This document shows positions 7,628-15,266 of a DNA stretch of 64,000 bases, piece by piece (within the stretch, counting starts at the first letter, position 1; each line of letters begins with the position of its first letter). The DNA comes from Nocardioides limicola (GTDB lineage Bacteria > Actinomycetota > Actinomycetes > Propionibacteriales > Nocardioidaceae), in assembly GCF_016827675.1 (NCBI RefSeq), contig NZ_JAERJA010000001.1, forward strand, positions 186,001-250,000. Direction: 5' to 3'. The notes beneath the pieces are model-generated. The model searched no databases and had not been told where the DNA came from. It worked only from the letters and a program-made list of their open reading frames with translations. Position numbers and translations under genes: made by a program.

Positions 7628-9114
7628 TCGACCAGGTCGATCGCGATCGGGGTGCGCAGTCGGCGGGTGCCGGTGTGGTCGACGAGGTACGTCGCCCCGT
7701 GCGGGTCGCGCCACAGGTAGACGGCGGGGAAGGGTTGCGCGACCTTCCAGCGGCCATGGGTCTTGACCCGGTGGTGGAAGGCGGTCATCGGTCCGTAGTT
7801 CCCGATCCGTGAGGATCCCGGCTCGTCGCCGTGAGTCGATCCCGGCTCGCGCCAGGGCACGGTGTGGTCGATCTGCATGCTCGACCACCCGTCGTTCACG
7901 CAGGCGGGGGAGAAGGGGAACACATCGGCCGGTGTCAGCAGACACACGGCCTGTCTATGTCGATCCGGGATCTCGTACGAGTGCACCGGCGCCAGCCCCA
8001 GCGGGTCCAGCACCGGGCGGATCACGAAGGACGCCTTCTCACCCAGCGTCTGCCGGGCCCAGGCCTCGGTGACCGGGCCGATGCCCTCCAGGCGGGCAGT
8101 GTCGCAGGTGTCGGTCTTGACCAGGCCGGTGACGGGCTGTGCCGCGCCGCCGACCGGTGCGCCGCCGACCAGGTCGCCGCCGTACATGTGCAGGTAGAGG
8201 GTGAGCCGGGGCAGCAGCGCCCGCCAGTCGATGACGGGGGCGTCGCCGGTGGGCTGGCCGCCGCCGCGGCGGAAGGCGACCACGGCATCGTCGACGATCC
8301 CGCTGGTGGCCGGCTCGCCGTCGGTGGGGCGCTGCTTCCAGGCGGCGTATTGGGCGAGGAACCGGGTGGCGTACGCCGGGTTGGCCAGCAACACCATCGC
8401 CATCGCCCGGCGATGGTCCTCAGGTGCGTCCGAGCCCAGCGCCCGCAGGGCTTCGGCCAGGTAGGCGACGGTGGCGTCGACGCGGGCGATGCCGGCGGCG
8501 TCGGTGCGCAGGTAGAAGCCGCGCATCCCTTCGCCGGTGGATCGGGTGGCCCGGGCGAACTGTTCCCGGCGGGCGGCCTCCTCGCGCTGCCGAGCCGCCT
8601 CGGGGTCGGCGCCGACGATGGAGGCCTCGACGAGGGTCTCGAACTGGCTCCAGGAGATCCGGCCGTCCGCGGACTCGGCGACCCGGGAGTCGACGTACTT
8701 CGCCTGTTCCAGGGACAGGTCACGGCAACGGCGGGTGACGAACCGGGCATACGACGCCTCCACCTCGAGGGCCTGGACCCGCTGCCACAGTTGCGGGAAG
8801 CGGTACTGCAGGTCGAGGGCGGTGGCGATCAACTGTTCGCCGGCGTAGGAGGACTTGCCGAGTCGCGCGCCCAGGGTCGCGCCCGCGAAGCTGGCGACGT
8901 ACGGCGTGCCGGGGCCGCCGTAGTGCCGGGCGGTCTCCCGGCCGGGGAGGTCGGCGGCGCGCGGGTCGAGCGAGTCGGGGCCGTTGATCGCGGCCCACTC
9001 GGCAGCCGCGCGGATCAGCTCCACCTCGGTGTGCCGCTGGCGGAGCGCGAGCATCTCGACGGCGTCGAGGACTCCAGTCCCCGTCATCTCGTCGAACGCG
9101 ATCGCCTCGGCCAT
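7609..9114 (-). CDS. DUF222 / 13E12-type protein with C-terminal HNH nuclease
   Basis: 501 residues. The N-terminal ~300 residues are the helical DUF222 region typical of 13E12-repeat proteins in actinobacteria. Near residue 430 an HNH motif appears: MQIDHTVPW, then GNYGPMTAFHHRVKTHGRW. Proteins of this family occur in many scattered copies and are associated with mobile repeats; a mobile-endonuclease role is inferred. It is followed upstream by the array of palindromic repeats (9153-9417). The ATG at 9114 begins the conserved sequence. The 3' end overlaps the M48 gene by 19 bp. Confidence 0.85.
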   Translation of the reverse strand: MAEAIAFDEMTGTGVLDAVEMLALRQRHTEVELIRAAAEWAAINGPDSLDPRAADLPGRETARHYGGPGTPYVASFAGATLGARLGKSSYAGEQLIATALDLQYRFPQLWQRVQALEVEASYARFVTRRCRDLSLEQAKYVDSRVAESADGRISWSQFETLVEASIVGADPEAARQREEAARREQFARATRSTGEGMRGFYLRTDAAGIARVDATVAYLAEALRALGSDAPEDHRRAMAMVLLANPAYATRFLAQYAAWKQRPTDGEPATSGIVDDAVVAFRRGGGQPTGDAPVIDWRALLPRLTLYLHMYGGDLVGGAPVGGAAQPVTGLVKTDTCDTARLEGIGPVTEAWARQTLGEKASFVIRPVLDPLGLAPVHSYEIPDRHRQAVCLLTPADVFPFSPACVNDGWSSMQIDHTVPWREPGSTHGDEPGSSRIGNYGPMTAFHHRVKTHGRWKVAQPFPAVYLWRDPHGATYLVDHTGTRRLRTPIAIDLVDYSRAA

Positions 9115-9152
9115 GGATCAAGCCAAGCAGGGACCACCGACAGTTTCGCGGT

Positions 9153-9417
9153 TCGGTGGTCGAGTGCCGCGACGTTTCGGTGGTCGAGTGCCGCCGAGGA
9201 ACGAGGCGGTGTATCGAGACCAGCCGCCCGTTTCGGTGGTCGAGCGCGGCGACGTTCGGTGGTCGAGTGCCGCCGAGGAACGAGGCGGTGTATCGAGACC
9301 ACGCGCCCGGCCGCCTGGAGTCTCGATACGCTCGCTGGCGCTCGCTACTCGACCGCCGATATGCGCGGGATCGGTGGTCGAGTGCCGCCGAGGAACGAGG
9401 CGGCGTATCGAGACCAC
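9153..9417. repeat. array of palindromic intergenic repeats
   Basis: This gene-free stretch of about 410 bp (9115-9525) is mostly repeat. It holds full ~46-nt units at 9177-9222, 9256-9301 and 9371-9416, left-half units at 9153-9174 and 9233-9254, and one diverged unit in the opposite orientation at 9320-9358. Half plus full unit forms a dimer repeated with an 80-nt period. Each full unit folds as an imperfect hairpin, GTGGTC..GAGTG.CCGCC against GGCGGTGTATCGAGACCAC, around a GAGGAACGA loop. No ORF of interest is seen. Confidence 0.9.
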
Positions 9418-9433
9418 CTCCAACGGAAATGAG

Positions 9434-9472
9434 CAGTGGCCCGACCGCGGGGTTCGGCCGGTCGGGCCACTG
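9434..9472 (-). terminator. terminator hairpin after flp pilin 1
   Basis: CAGTGGCCCGACCG (9434-9447) pairs perfectly with CGGTCGGGCCACTG (9459-9472), with an 11-nt loop. In the direction of the pilin gene it is followed by ATTTCC, a weak U-tract. Confidence 0.75.
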
Positions 9473-9525
9473 TGGGTGTGGGGGCCGGGGACGGGGACCC
9501 CGGCGCGCCCAAGACTCTGGGGTGG

Positions 9526-9738
9526 TTAGCAGGTGCTGCCGGTCCGCGTGGCGACATCGGTGCAGAAGTCCTCATAACTGTCCCGGACGGTTCCGCCCAG
9601 GATGAAGACGGCTGCGACGATGAGCGCGGCGACGCCGGCGATCAGGAGCCCGTACTCGACGGCCGAGGCGCCTGACTCCGAGCGGACGACGCGCGACGGT
9701 GGTTGGGCCGTTGCGGGCTGTTCCTGACGTTGGCTCAC
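9526..9738 (-). CDS. flp: Flp-type IVb pilin (70 aa)
   Basis: Short class IVb prepilin. After a basic leader comes ESGASAVEYGLLIAGVAAL, with cleavage expected at G23/A24 and the conserved Glu-Tyr, followed by one hydrophobic helix. The C-terminus holds C59 and a terminal C70. The GTG start is preceded by GGGAGG at good spacing. It is the downstream member of a pilin pair, separated from the other by its own hairpin terminator, so it probably has its own or read-through expression. It would be processed by a TadV/CpaA peptidase, which is not in this window. Confidence 0.9.
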   Translation of the reverse strand: MSQRQEQPATAQPPSRVVRSESGASAVEYGLLIAGVAALIVAAVFILGGTVRDSYEDFCTDVATRTGSTC

Positions 9739-9795
9739 GGGTGCCTCCCTGGTCAGTGGCTCACGAGGACATCGGGTTGATCGGTTCGAGAAATG

Positions 9796-9834
9796 CAGCG
9801 TGGGGAGCAGGCCGAAGGTCTGCTCCCCACGCTG
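9796..9834 (-). terminator. terminator hairpin after flp pilin 2
   Basis: CAGCGTGGGGAGCAG (9796-9810) pairs perfectly with CTGCTCCCCACGCTG (9820-9834), 15 bp. It is followed on the minus strand by CATTTCTCG. Confidence 0.8.
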
Positions 9835-9849
9835 TTGAGAAGGACAGGA

Positions 9850-10050
9850 TCAGCAGGTCCCGGAGTCGATGCAACCCTCGACGTCGGAGAACATGTCCCG
9901 GATGGTGCCTCCGAGGAGGAACACGACGGCGATGATCAGGGCGGCGATGCCGGCGATGAGCAGGCCGTACTCGACCGCGGATGCGCCGCGCTCGTCCATA
10001 CCGGCCTTGCGGCCTTCGAGCATGATCTTCAGGTACTGAATGGCAGTCAT
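9850..10050 (-). CDS. flp: Flp-type IVb pilin (66 aa)
   Basis: Major-pilin candidate. After the leader ending MDERG the mature part begins ASAVEYGLLIAGIAALII, the Flp consensus, then VVFLLGGTIRDMFSD. It ends with C60 and terminal C66, mirroring the Cys pair of the neighbouring pilin. ATG 10050 has a strong GGAGGAAA site. It is flanked by a terminator and by a ~260-bp upstream region that contains the 16-nt motif also found upstream of cpaB, so separate high-level expression of the pilin relative to the assembly operon is likely. Confidence 0.92.
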   Translation of the reverse strand: MTAIQYLKIMLEGRKAGMDERGASAVEYGLLIAGIAALIIAVVFLLGGTIRDMFSDVEGCIDSGTC

Positions 10051-10207
10051 TGTGTTTCCTCCATTGGTAGTCATATCCCCTAGGGGCTGTCGTCCTCTGG
10101 GCTCCCTCCCTGCGGACAAGTGAACTGTGTCACGGATGACCCGGGCCCTACATCCTGCGACCGCCCACCCTCACGTAGTCATTTGGGACTAGTCGGGTGG
10201 CTTCTTA

Positions 10208-10223
10208 GGTCCCGAGGTCCCGG
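10208..10223 (-). promoter_or_regulatory. candidate operator shared with the cpaB operon
   Basis: On the minus strand this reads CCGGGACCTCGGGACC, a direct repeat of GGGACC. It lies about 158 nt upstream of the flp ATG. The same 16-mer with one change occurs upstream of cpaB at 18835. Binding by the LuxR-type regulator of this locus is a guess. Confidence 0.4.
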
Positions 10224-10242
10224 ATCGGTGCCCAAAAGGAGG

Positions 10243-10271
10243 GGCCCATGGTCACCAACCCGGCATGGGCC
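10243..10271 (-). terminator. terminator after the tad-locus response regulator
   Basis: GGCCCATG (10243-10250) pairs with CATGGGCC (10264-10271). On the minus strand it is followed by CCTCCTTTT, a short T-rich run. Confidence 0.6.
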
Positions 10272-10314
10272 GAGTGCAGTGGCGCCCCCGGCGGTCCCAG
10301 CCGGTCGCGGCCAC

Positions 10315-10935
10315 TCAGGGTCGGAAGCCCTCCAGCATCCCCATCCGGATGGCGGTGACCAGGGCCTGGGCCCGGTTACTGGCGCCGAGCTTGGTGTAGA
10401 TCGAGGAGATGTGGGTCTTCACCGTGGATTCGCTCATGTAGAGCTGCCCGGCGATCTCACCGGCGCTGAGGCCGTCTGCGAGCAGCATCAGCACCTCCCG
10501 CTCCCGCTCGGTCACCTGCGGGCCGGTCATCCGGCGCACCATCGCCTCCGGCAACCCCGCGCACAGGAACGTCCGCGGTGACAGTTGGGCGTGTCTGGCG
10601 GCGGCGACAACGTCGTCGGCCGGAGCGTCCTTGCCGACGAAGGCCGACGCGCCGGCCTCCATCGCAGCGAAGATCTGCTGATCGCCGGCGTGCATGGTGA
10701 GCACCACCAGGCCGGTCGCCGGGTGCGAGGCGCGGATGCTGCGGACCAGGTCCAGTCCGGTGCCGTCGGGGAGTCGCAGGTCGGTGACCACCACGTCTGG
10801 GGTGGTCTCGGCGAAGAGTTCCATCGCCTCGGCGACGGTGCCCGCCTGACCCACCACCTCCATCTGGTCCTCGAAGGCCAGCGCCAGCCCCTGACGAATC
10901 AGCTCGTGGTCGTCGACCAGCAGCACTCGGGTCAC
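10315..10935 (-). CDS. NarL/LuxR-family response regulator of the tad locus
   Basis: 206 residues. The receiver has VLLVDDHE at the N-terminus, the phospho-acceptor in VVTDLRLPDG and the switch Thr/Lys in VLTMHAG and VGKDAP. The C-terminal LuxR helix-turn-helix is TEREREVLMLLADGLSAGEI with the recognition helix near ESTVKTHISSIYTKLG. The gene overlaps the kinase gene by 4 bp, so the two form a cognate pair. Being inserted between the pilins and the Tad assembly genes, it probably controls pilus expression (inference). Confidence 0.92.
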   Translation of the reverse strand: MTRVLLVDDHELIRQGLALAFEDQMEVVGQAGTVAEAMELFAETTPDVVVTDLRLPDGTGLDLVRSIRASHPATGLVVLTMHAGDQQIFAAMEAGASAFVGKDAPADDVVAAARHAQLSPRTFLCAGLPEAMVRRMTGPQVTEREREVLMLLADGLSAGEIAGQLYMSESTVKTHISSIYTKLGASNRAQALVTAIRMGMLEGFRP

Positions 10936-12371
10936 TGCTTCCTCACCTCGATCGTCACGCCACCATCATTGCGTACGGTGAGCTCGGCGCCGATCCTCCG
11001 CGCCCGCTCGGCCATGATCGTCATCCCCTGGGAGTCGCCGGCGGCCTCCTGTAGGCCGACCCCGTCGTCGCTGACCTGCAGGAAGAAGCCGTCCGGCGAG
11101 CTGGCGAACTCCAGCAACAGTCGGCTGGCCCGGGCGTGCTTGACGGCGTTGTGGGTGGCCTCCTGGGCGATCCGGAGCAGGTGGTGGGCGACGTCATCGT
11201 CGAGCTGCACGCGCTCTCGGATCTCCATGGTGACCTCCAGCGGGGTGGTGGCCCGCAGATGGGCGGCCAGTCGCTGCAACTGCTCGCCCAGGGTCGCCGG
11301 CGGCGCATTCTCCGAGCGCAGGTCATAGACGGTACGCCGGATCTCGCCCACCACCCGGGAGATGGACTGTCGCAGGCTGCGCAGCCCCTGCTCCTGCTCC
11401 GGGTCGGAGGTGCGGGCCGCCAGCGCGTCCACCAGGTAGCCGAGCGTGGCCACCTCCTGGGCGATCCCGTCGTGCACCTCACGGGCCAGTCGTTGCCGCT
11501 CATCCGCGGTCGCTCGCTCCCGCAGCCGGGCGAAGGTCAACGCGCTGTCCAGGCCGACCGTAGCCTCGGCCAACTCCATCGAGGCCAGCGCCTGGCGGAC
11601 CCCCGAGCTACCCGGGCGGACGATGCCATGCAGCACCGCGACAGGCCCGGTGTCGGTGCGCAGCGCGAACGCGAAGTGGGCCCCCTCGAGCACCGGCGCC
11701 TTCGACTCCCAGGCGGCGCGCAGTTGCTGCTGCCGTGCGGCGGAGTGGTCGGTGGCCGGCGAGTCCACCACCGGACTGAACTGGTCCCCGACCGGTACTG
11801 AGACCGCAGCGGCGATACAGCCCGGGATCTCGTCGATGGCCCGGCCCTGCAGGTGCTCGGCCATCGGCACCGGGTCCAGCCCGGCGCTGAGCTCGTCGCT
11901 GAGGTCGAGGACGCTGGTGAGCAGCCGCCGCGCCTCGGCGTAGCTGTGCAGCGTCTGGTCCCGCGCCCGGCTGGTTCGGTGCACGAAGATCGCGATCATC
12001 GCCAACCCGACCCCGGCGGTGAACCACAGGGTGATCGCGGCCGCCACGTCGGGGTCGGCGTCCTCCCCGGCCTGGATGGCTCGGAGCACGATCGCCCCGA
12101 GCTCCAGGGCGAGCACCAGCACGGCGCCACGGGCGCCCTTCCACAGGCCGACCACCAGCGGGGAGACGACCAGCGCTGGCAGCATCGTGGGGTGCTCGGT
12201 GAAGACGAGGAGTACTATCACCGCCACCGTCACTGCCTCGAGCACCAGCACCAGGTCCCGGGCGAACCGGGTGATCAGGGTGGCGAAGAAGAAGGTCGCC
12301 CAGACCAGGCTCAACAGGACGGCTGCGAACAGTGCCTCGGAGTCGCCGTTGAGCAGCGCCGGCAACAGCAC
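10932..12371 (-). CDS. membrane sensor histidine kinase (HisKA_3) of the tad locus
   Basis: 479 residues from the GTG at 12371. Several membrane helices fill the first ~150 residues, then a GAF-like region, HisKA_3 (ADERQRLAREVHDGIAQE, phospho-His) and HATPase_c (EATHNAVKHA, DDGVGL). The start is uncertain: the frame stays open upstream into the stop of tadC, and a CTG at 12452 sharing CTGA with that stop would add 27 residues, including the missing first part of helix 1 (AVRGFAAILVLL). No other standard start exists upstream in frame. Its cognate regulator follows with a 4-bp overlap. Confidence 0.9.
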   Translation of the reverse strand: MLLPALLNGDSEALFAAVLLSLVWATFFFATLITRFARDLVLVLEAVTVAVIVLLVFTEHPTMLPALVVSPLVVGLWKGARGAVLVLALELGAIVLRAIQAGEDADPDVAAAITLWFTAGVGLAMIAIFVHRTSRARDQTLHSYAEARRLLTSVLDLSDELSAGLDPVPMAEHLQGRAIDEIPGCIAAAVSVPVGDQFSPVVDSPATDHSAARQQQLRAAWESKAPVLEGAHFAFALRTDTGPVAVLHGIVRPGSSGVRQALASMELAEATVGLDSALTFARLRERATADERQRLAREVHDGIAQEVATLGYLVDALAARTSDPEQEQGLRSLRQSISRVVGEIRRTVYDLRSENAPPATLGEQLQRLAAHLRATTPLEVTMEIRERVQLDDDVAHHLLRIAQEATHNAVKHARASRLLLEFASSPDGFFLQVSDDGVGLQEAAGDSQGMTIMAERARRIGAELTVRNDGGVTIEVRKQ

Positions 12372-12448
12372 CAGGATCGCGGCGAAGCCCCGGACCGCCC
12401 CGGTGACCTGGGCGAAGGTCCAGTTGGCGTCCGGCTTCTGTTGTGTGG

Positions 12449-13378
12449 TCAGAACGAGTCCATCATGCTGATGGCCGCCGGCCCCATCACCGCAATGAAG
12501 AGGGTCGGCAGGATGAAGAAGATCAGCGGAATGGTGATCTTCACCGGCACCTGCTGGGCCTTCTCCTCGGCGTGCTGACGACGCTTGACCCGGATCTCGT
12601 TGGACTGCACCCGGAGCACCTGCCCGATCGGGATGCCGAACTGGTCGGCCTGCACCATCGCGCTGGTGAAGGTGCGCAGGTCGGCCACGTCACTGCGGTC
12701 ACCCATCGACCGCATCGCCTCGGCGCGGCCACGTCCCAACTGCATCTCCTGGAGGGCTCGGGCGAACTCCTCGCCGATTGGTCCCTCGGTGTTGCGGGCC
12801 ACCTGCTGCATGGCGGCGTCGAAGCCGAGCCCGGACTCCACCGAGATGGTCAGCAGGTCGATGGCGTCGGGGAGTTCGCTCCGGACCAACTTTGATCTGT
12901 CATAGGCGAGTTGGTAGAGGTACAGGTTCGGTGCCAGGAAGCCGACAATCACACCTCCGGCCACCACTGGGATCCAGACTGGGAAGGAGATGCTCATGAT
13001 CAAGCAGACGACTGCGGACAAGCCGAAGCCAAAGAAGGCCACGACCACCTTGGCTGCGGCCACCCGGTCCACGTTCCATCCGGCTGGGTTGCCAGCCAAG
13101 TCGAGTTTGCGACGGACCCGCTCGGCGCTGTCGGCTCCGCTGAGGCGACGCCCTAGATTCATCGCACGTTGATAGAGCGGTGCAAGCACGCGTTCCCCGA
13201 AGGGGCGGTCGGCCTCAGCCTTGATCAACGCCTCAGGGGCAGCGGTGACTTGGTCCAGGTAGGCCAGCGACTGGGCCAGCCCGGTGCGTTCTTTGCTCAA
13301 CCCGCCCACGGCGGCGAAGAGCACGAAGAGCGCCACGAAGACCAGCACCACGCCGATCAGCAGTGTCGTCGATGCCAT
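12449..13378 (-). CDS. tadC: TadC-like pilus assembly membrane protein (T2SSF domain)
   Basis: 309 residues with a membrane helix at the N-terminus, a central hydrophobic pair (near 110-150), the T2SSF signature ELPDAIDLLTISVESGLGFD and a C-terminal helix pair. It is the inner-membrane platform partner of TadB in Flp pilus assembly. It follows the vWA-TadB gene after 1 nt and precedes the kinase gene. Confidence 0.9.
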   Translation of the reverse strand: MASTTLLIGVVLVFVALFVLFAAVGGLSKERTGLAQSLAYLDQVTAAPEALIKAEADRPFGERVLAPLYQRAMNLGRRLSGADSAERVRRKLDLAGNPAGWNVDRVAAAKVVVAFFGFGLSAVVCLIMSISFPVWIPVVAGGVIVGFLAPNLYLYQLAYDRSKLVRSELPDAIDLLTISVESGLGFDAAMQQVARNTEGPIGEEFARALQEMQLGRGRAEAMRSMGDRSDVADLRTFTSAMVQADQFGIPIGQVLRVQSNEIRVKRRQHAEEKAQQVPVKITIPLIFFILPTLFIAVMGPAAISMMDSF

Positions 13379-13379
13379 C

Positions 13380-15266
13380 TCACACCTCCACCTTGACGAG
13401 TTTGCTCATCCAGAATGCACCTATGGCCAGCCAGAGCGAGCCACCGACGAGCATGACGATGCCGCGGATGTCGGTGAAGAGCACGTTCACGTACTCCCAC
13501 TGCGTCAGCGTCAGGTACACCAAGAACAGGGGCGGCAGCCCACCCAGCACCCAGGCCGACAACCGACCCTCCGCCGACAGCGTCTTCACCTGTCGTCGCA
13601 AGTACTCACGCTCGCGCAGCGTCCCCGCGACGGTGAGCAGGAGTTCGGCCAGGTTGCCACCGACCTCACGCTGGATCCGGATCGCCATCACCACCCAGGC
13701 GAAGTCCTTGCTCTGCATCCGGGCGGCCACATCGTCCATGGCGGCCTCCAGGGGAACGCCCAGTCGGTTCTCGATCAGCACGCGCTTGAACTCACCGGAG
13801 ATCGGCTCGTTGCCCTCTTTGACCACGGCATCGATCGCCTGAGTGATCGACAGGCCTGCCTGCAGACCACCGGCGATCATTTGCAGGGTGTCAGCCAGAG
13901 CTGCCTGGAACTTGTTCAGGCGCCGGCTGCGCTTGAGGCCCAGCCAGACCCACGGCACCAGTGCCCCGATGGCGAGGAAGACAATGAGCCACAGGAACGA
14001 ACCGCCGCCGAGCAGGAACCCGACGAACGCCGCCCCGATCGCAATACCGCCGTGCATCAGGATCCACTCGGCCGGCTTCATAGCGCTGCCCGCTGCCACC
14101 AGTCGCGCGTTGACCTTGGCTTCCAGCCCCTTGTTGCGGTTCAGCATCTTGGTGGCCGCACCCCGGGCCTGGTCGCCGAACGCCACGTGCTCGGTGGCAC
14201 CCGCGCCGCCACCTGCCACGGCGTACGCCCCGATCCGGTCCTCCACCGAGGCCGGCTGCGGCCGGGAGCCGACCATCACCGCGATCAGCAGTCCGAGCAT
14301 GCCCACCCCCAGCGCGCCGACGCCGGCGTACATCCAGGTGGCGGAGACGGCCGGCCAGGCGAACCCGCCGGTCCCCGCCACCGGCGGGGGAGCGGGCGGC
14401 TCGGCGTCGACCGCCGGCCGGACCTGGCCGAAGGCGGTCACCCTCAGGTCGCCGCCGGCAGCGGGCAGCAGCACCGTCACCTCGGCCTGCTCACCCACCC
14501 CGGACGGCACCGCCGCAGTGACCAGCACCTGCCGGCCCAGCGACTCCGCCTCCGCAGTGAAGGTCCGCTCCAGGTTGTTCGAGTCCGCGTCGATCACCGC
14601 GCCGCCACCGGCGGCAGCCAGGTCACGCAGCGGAGCCGCGCCGCGGCCGGTGAACTCCAGGGTGACCACATCCACGTGCACCCGAGCGTCGGTGATCGCC
14701 GCGAGCGGCGCCGCCAACTCGGTGTCGGTGGTGTCCCGGCCATCGGAGAGCACCAGCACACTGCGGGCGCCGTCGTCACCGGCCATGGCCACCGCTTCGA
14801 TGATCCCGTCATAGAGTGCGGTCTGCCGCTGCAGTTCCAGACCGTCGATCACGGCGCGGGCCGCGGCCCGATCGGTGGTCGGCTCCAGCGCCCGGGTCAC
14901 GTCCCGGGCATAGGTGACGATCCCGATCCGCAGGTCGGAGGGCACGGTGTCCAGATAGACCTGCGCTGCCCGGGCGGCGGCCTCGATCCGCGCGCCGGCC
15001 ATCGAGTTGCTGACATCGATCGCCAACACTGTGGTCCGGACCAGGTCGGTGGTGTCCGAAGCGAGCACGGCGCGAGCGGCCACGTCCTGGCCGCCGATCG
15101 ACGCCGCGACCCCGTCCAGGTCCACGTCCACGCCGGCCGGCACCCCGACCAGCACCTGCACCTCGTCACCCTCGGGTCCGATGTGGTTGATCGTCGCCGC
15201 GAGAGCAGGACTGGACAGCCCGAACGTCAACGCGATCAGGCCGAGCAGTCCGGTCAGACGCCGCAT
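13380..15266 (-). CDS. tadB: vWA domain - TadB fusion, pilus assembly protein
   Basis: 628 residues. A signal peptide (1-23) is followed by an extracytoplasmic von Willebrand A domain, about 65-250, with an intact MIDAS start DVSNS (84-88) and LVLSDGRDTTD. A Pro-rich linker (PPAPPPVAG) and a membrane helix (about 304-333) lead to the cytoplasmic TadB part, whose T2SSF domain runs about 445-560 (TLQMIAGGLQAGLSITQAID), then two closing helices. Canonical TadB is about half this size. The vWA part may bind pilin or surface ligands via metal (inference). The start overlaps the cpaF stop. Confidence 0.92.
   Translation of the reverse strand: MRRLTGLLGLIALTFGLSSPALAATINHIGPEGDEVQVLVGVPAGVDVDLDGVAASIGGQDVAARAVLASDTTDLVRTTVLAIDVSNSMAGARIEAAARAAQVYLDTVPSDLRIGIVTYARDVTRALEPTTDRAAARAVIDGLELQRQTALYDGIIEAVAMAGDDGARSVLVLSDGRDTTDTELAAPLAAITDARVHVDVVTLEFTGRGAAPLRDLAAAGGGAVIDADSNNLERTFTAEAESLGRQVLVTAAVPSGVGEQAEVTVLLPAAGGDLRVTAFGQVRPAVDAEPPAPPPVAGTGGFAWPAVSATWMYAGVGALGVGMLGLLIAVMVGSRPQPASVEDRIGAYAVAGGGAGATEHVAFGDQARGAATKMLNRNKGLEAKVNARLVAAGSAMKPAEWILMHGGIAIGAAFVGFLLGGGSFLWLIVFLAIGALVPWVWLGLKRSRRLNKFQAALADTLQMIAGGLQAGLSITQAIDAVVKEGNEPISGEFKRVLIENRLGVPLEAAMDDVAARMQSKDFAWVVMAIRIQREVGGNLAELLLTVAGTLREREYLRRQVKTLSAEGRLSAWVLGGLPPLFLVYLTLTQWEYVNVLFTDIRGIVMLVGGSLWLAIGAFWMSKLVKVEV

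Noticed and set aside
9153..9417. CRISPR array
   Set aside because: Repeat units are palindromic, adjacent or overlapping, inverted in one case, with no regular 30-40-nt unique spacers and no cas genes nearby.
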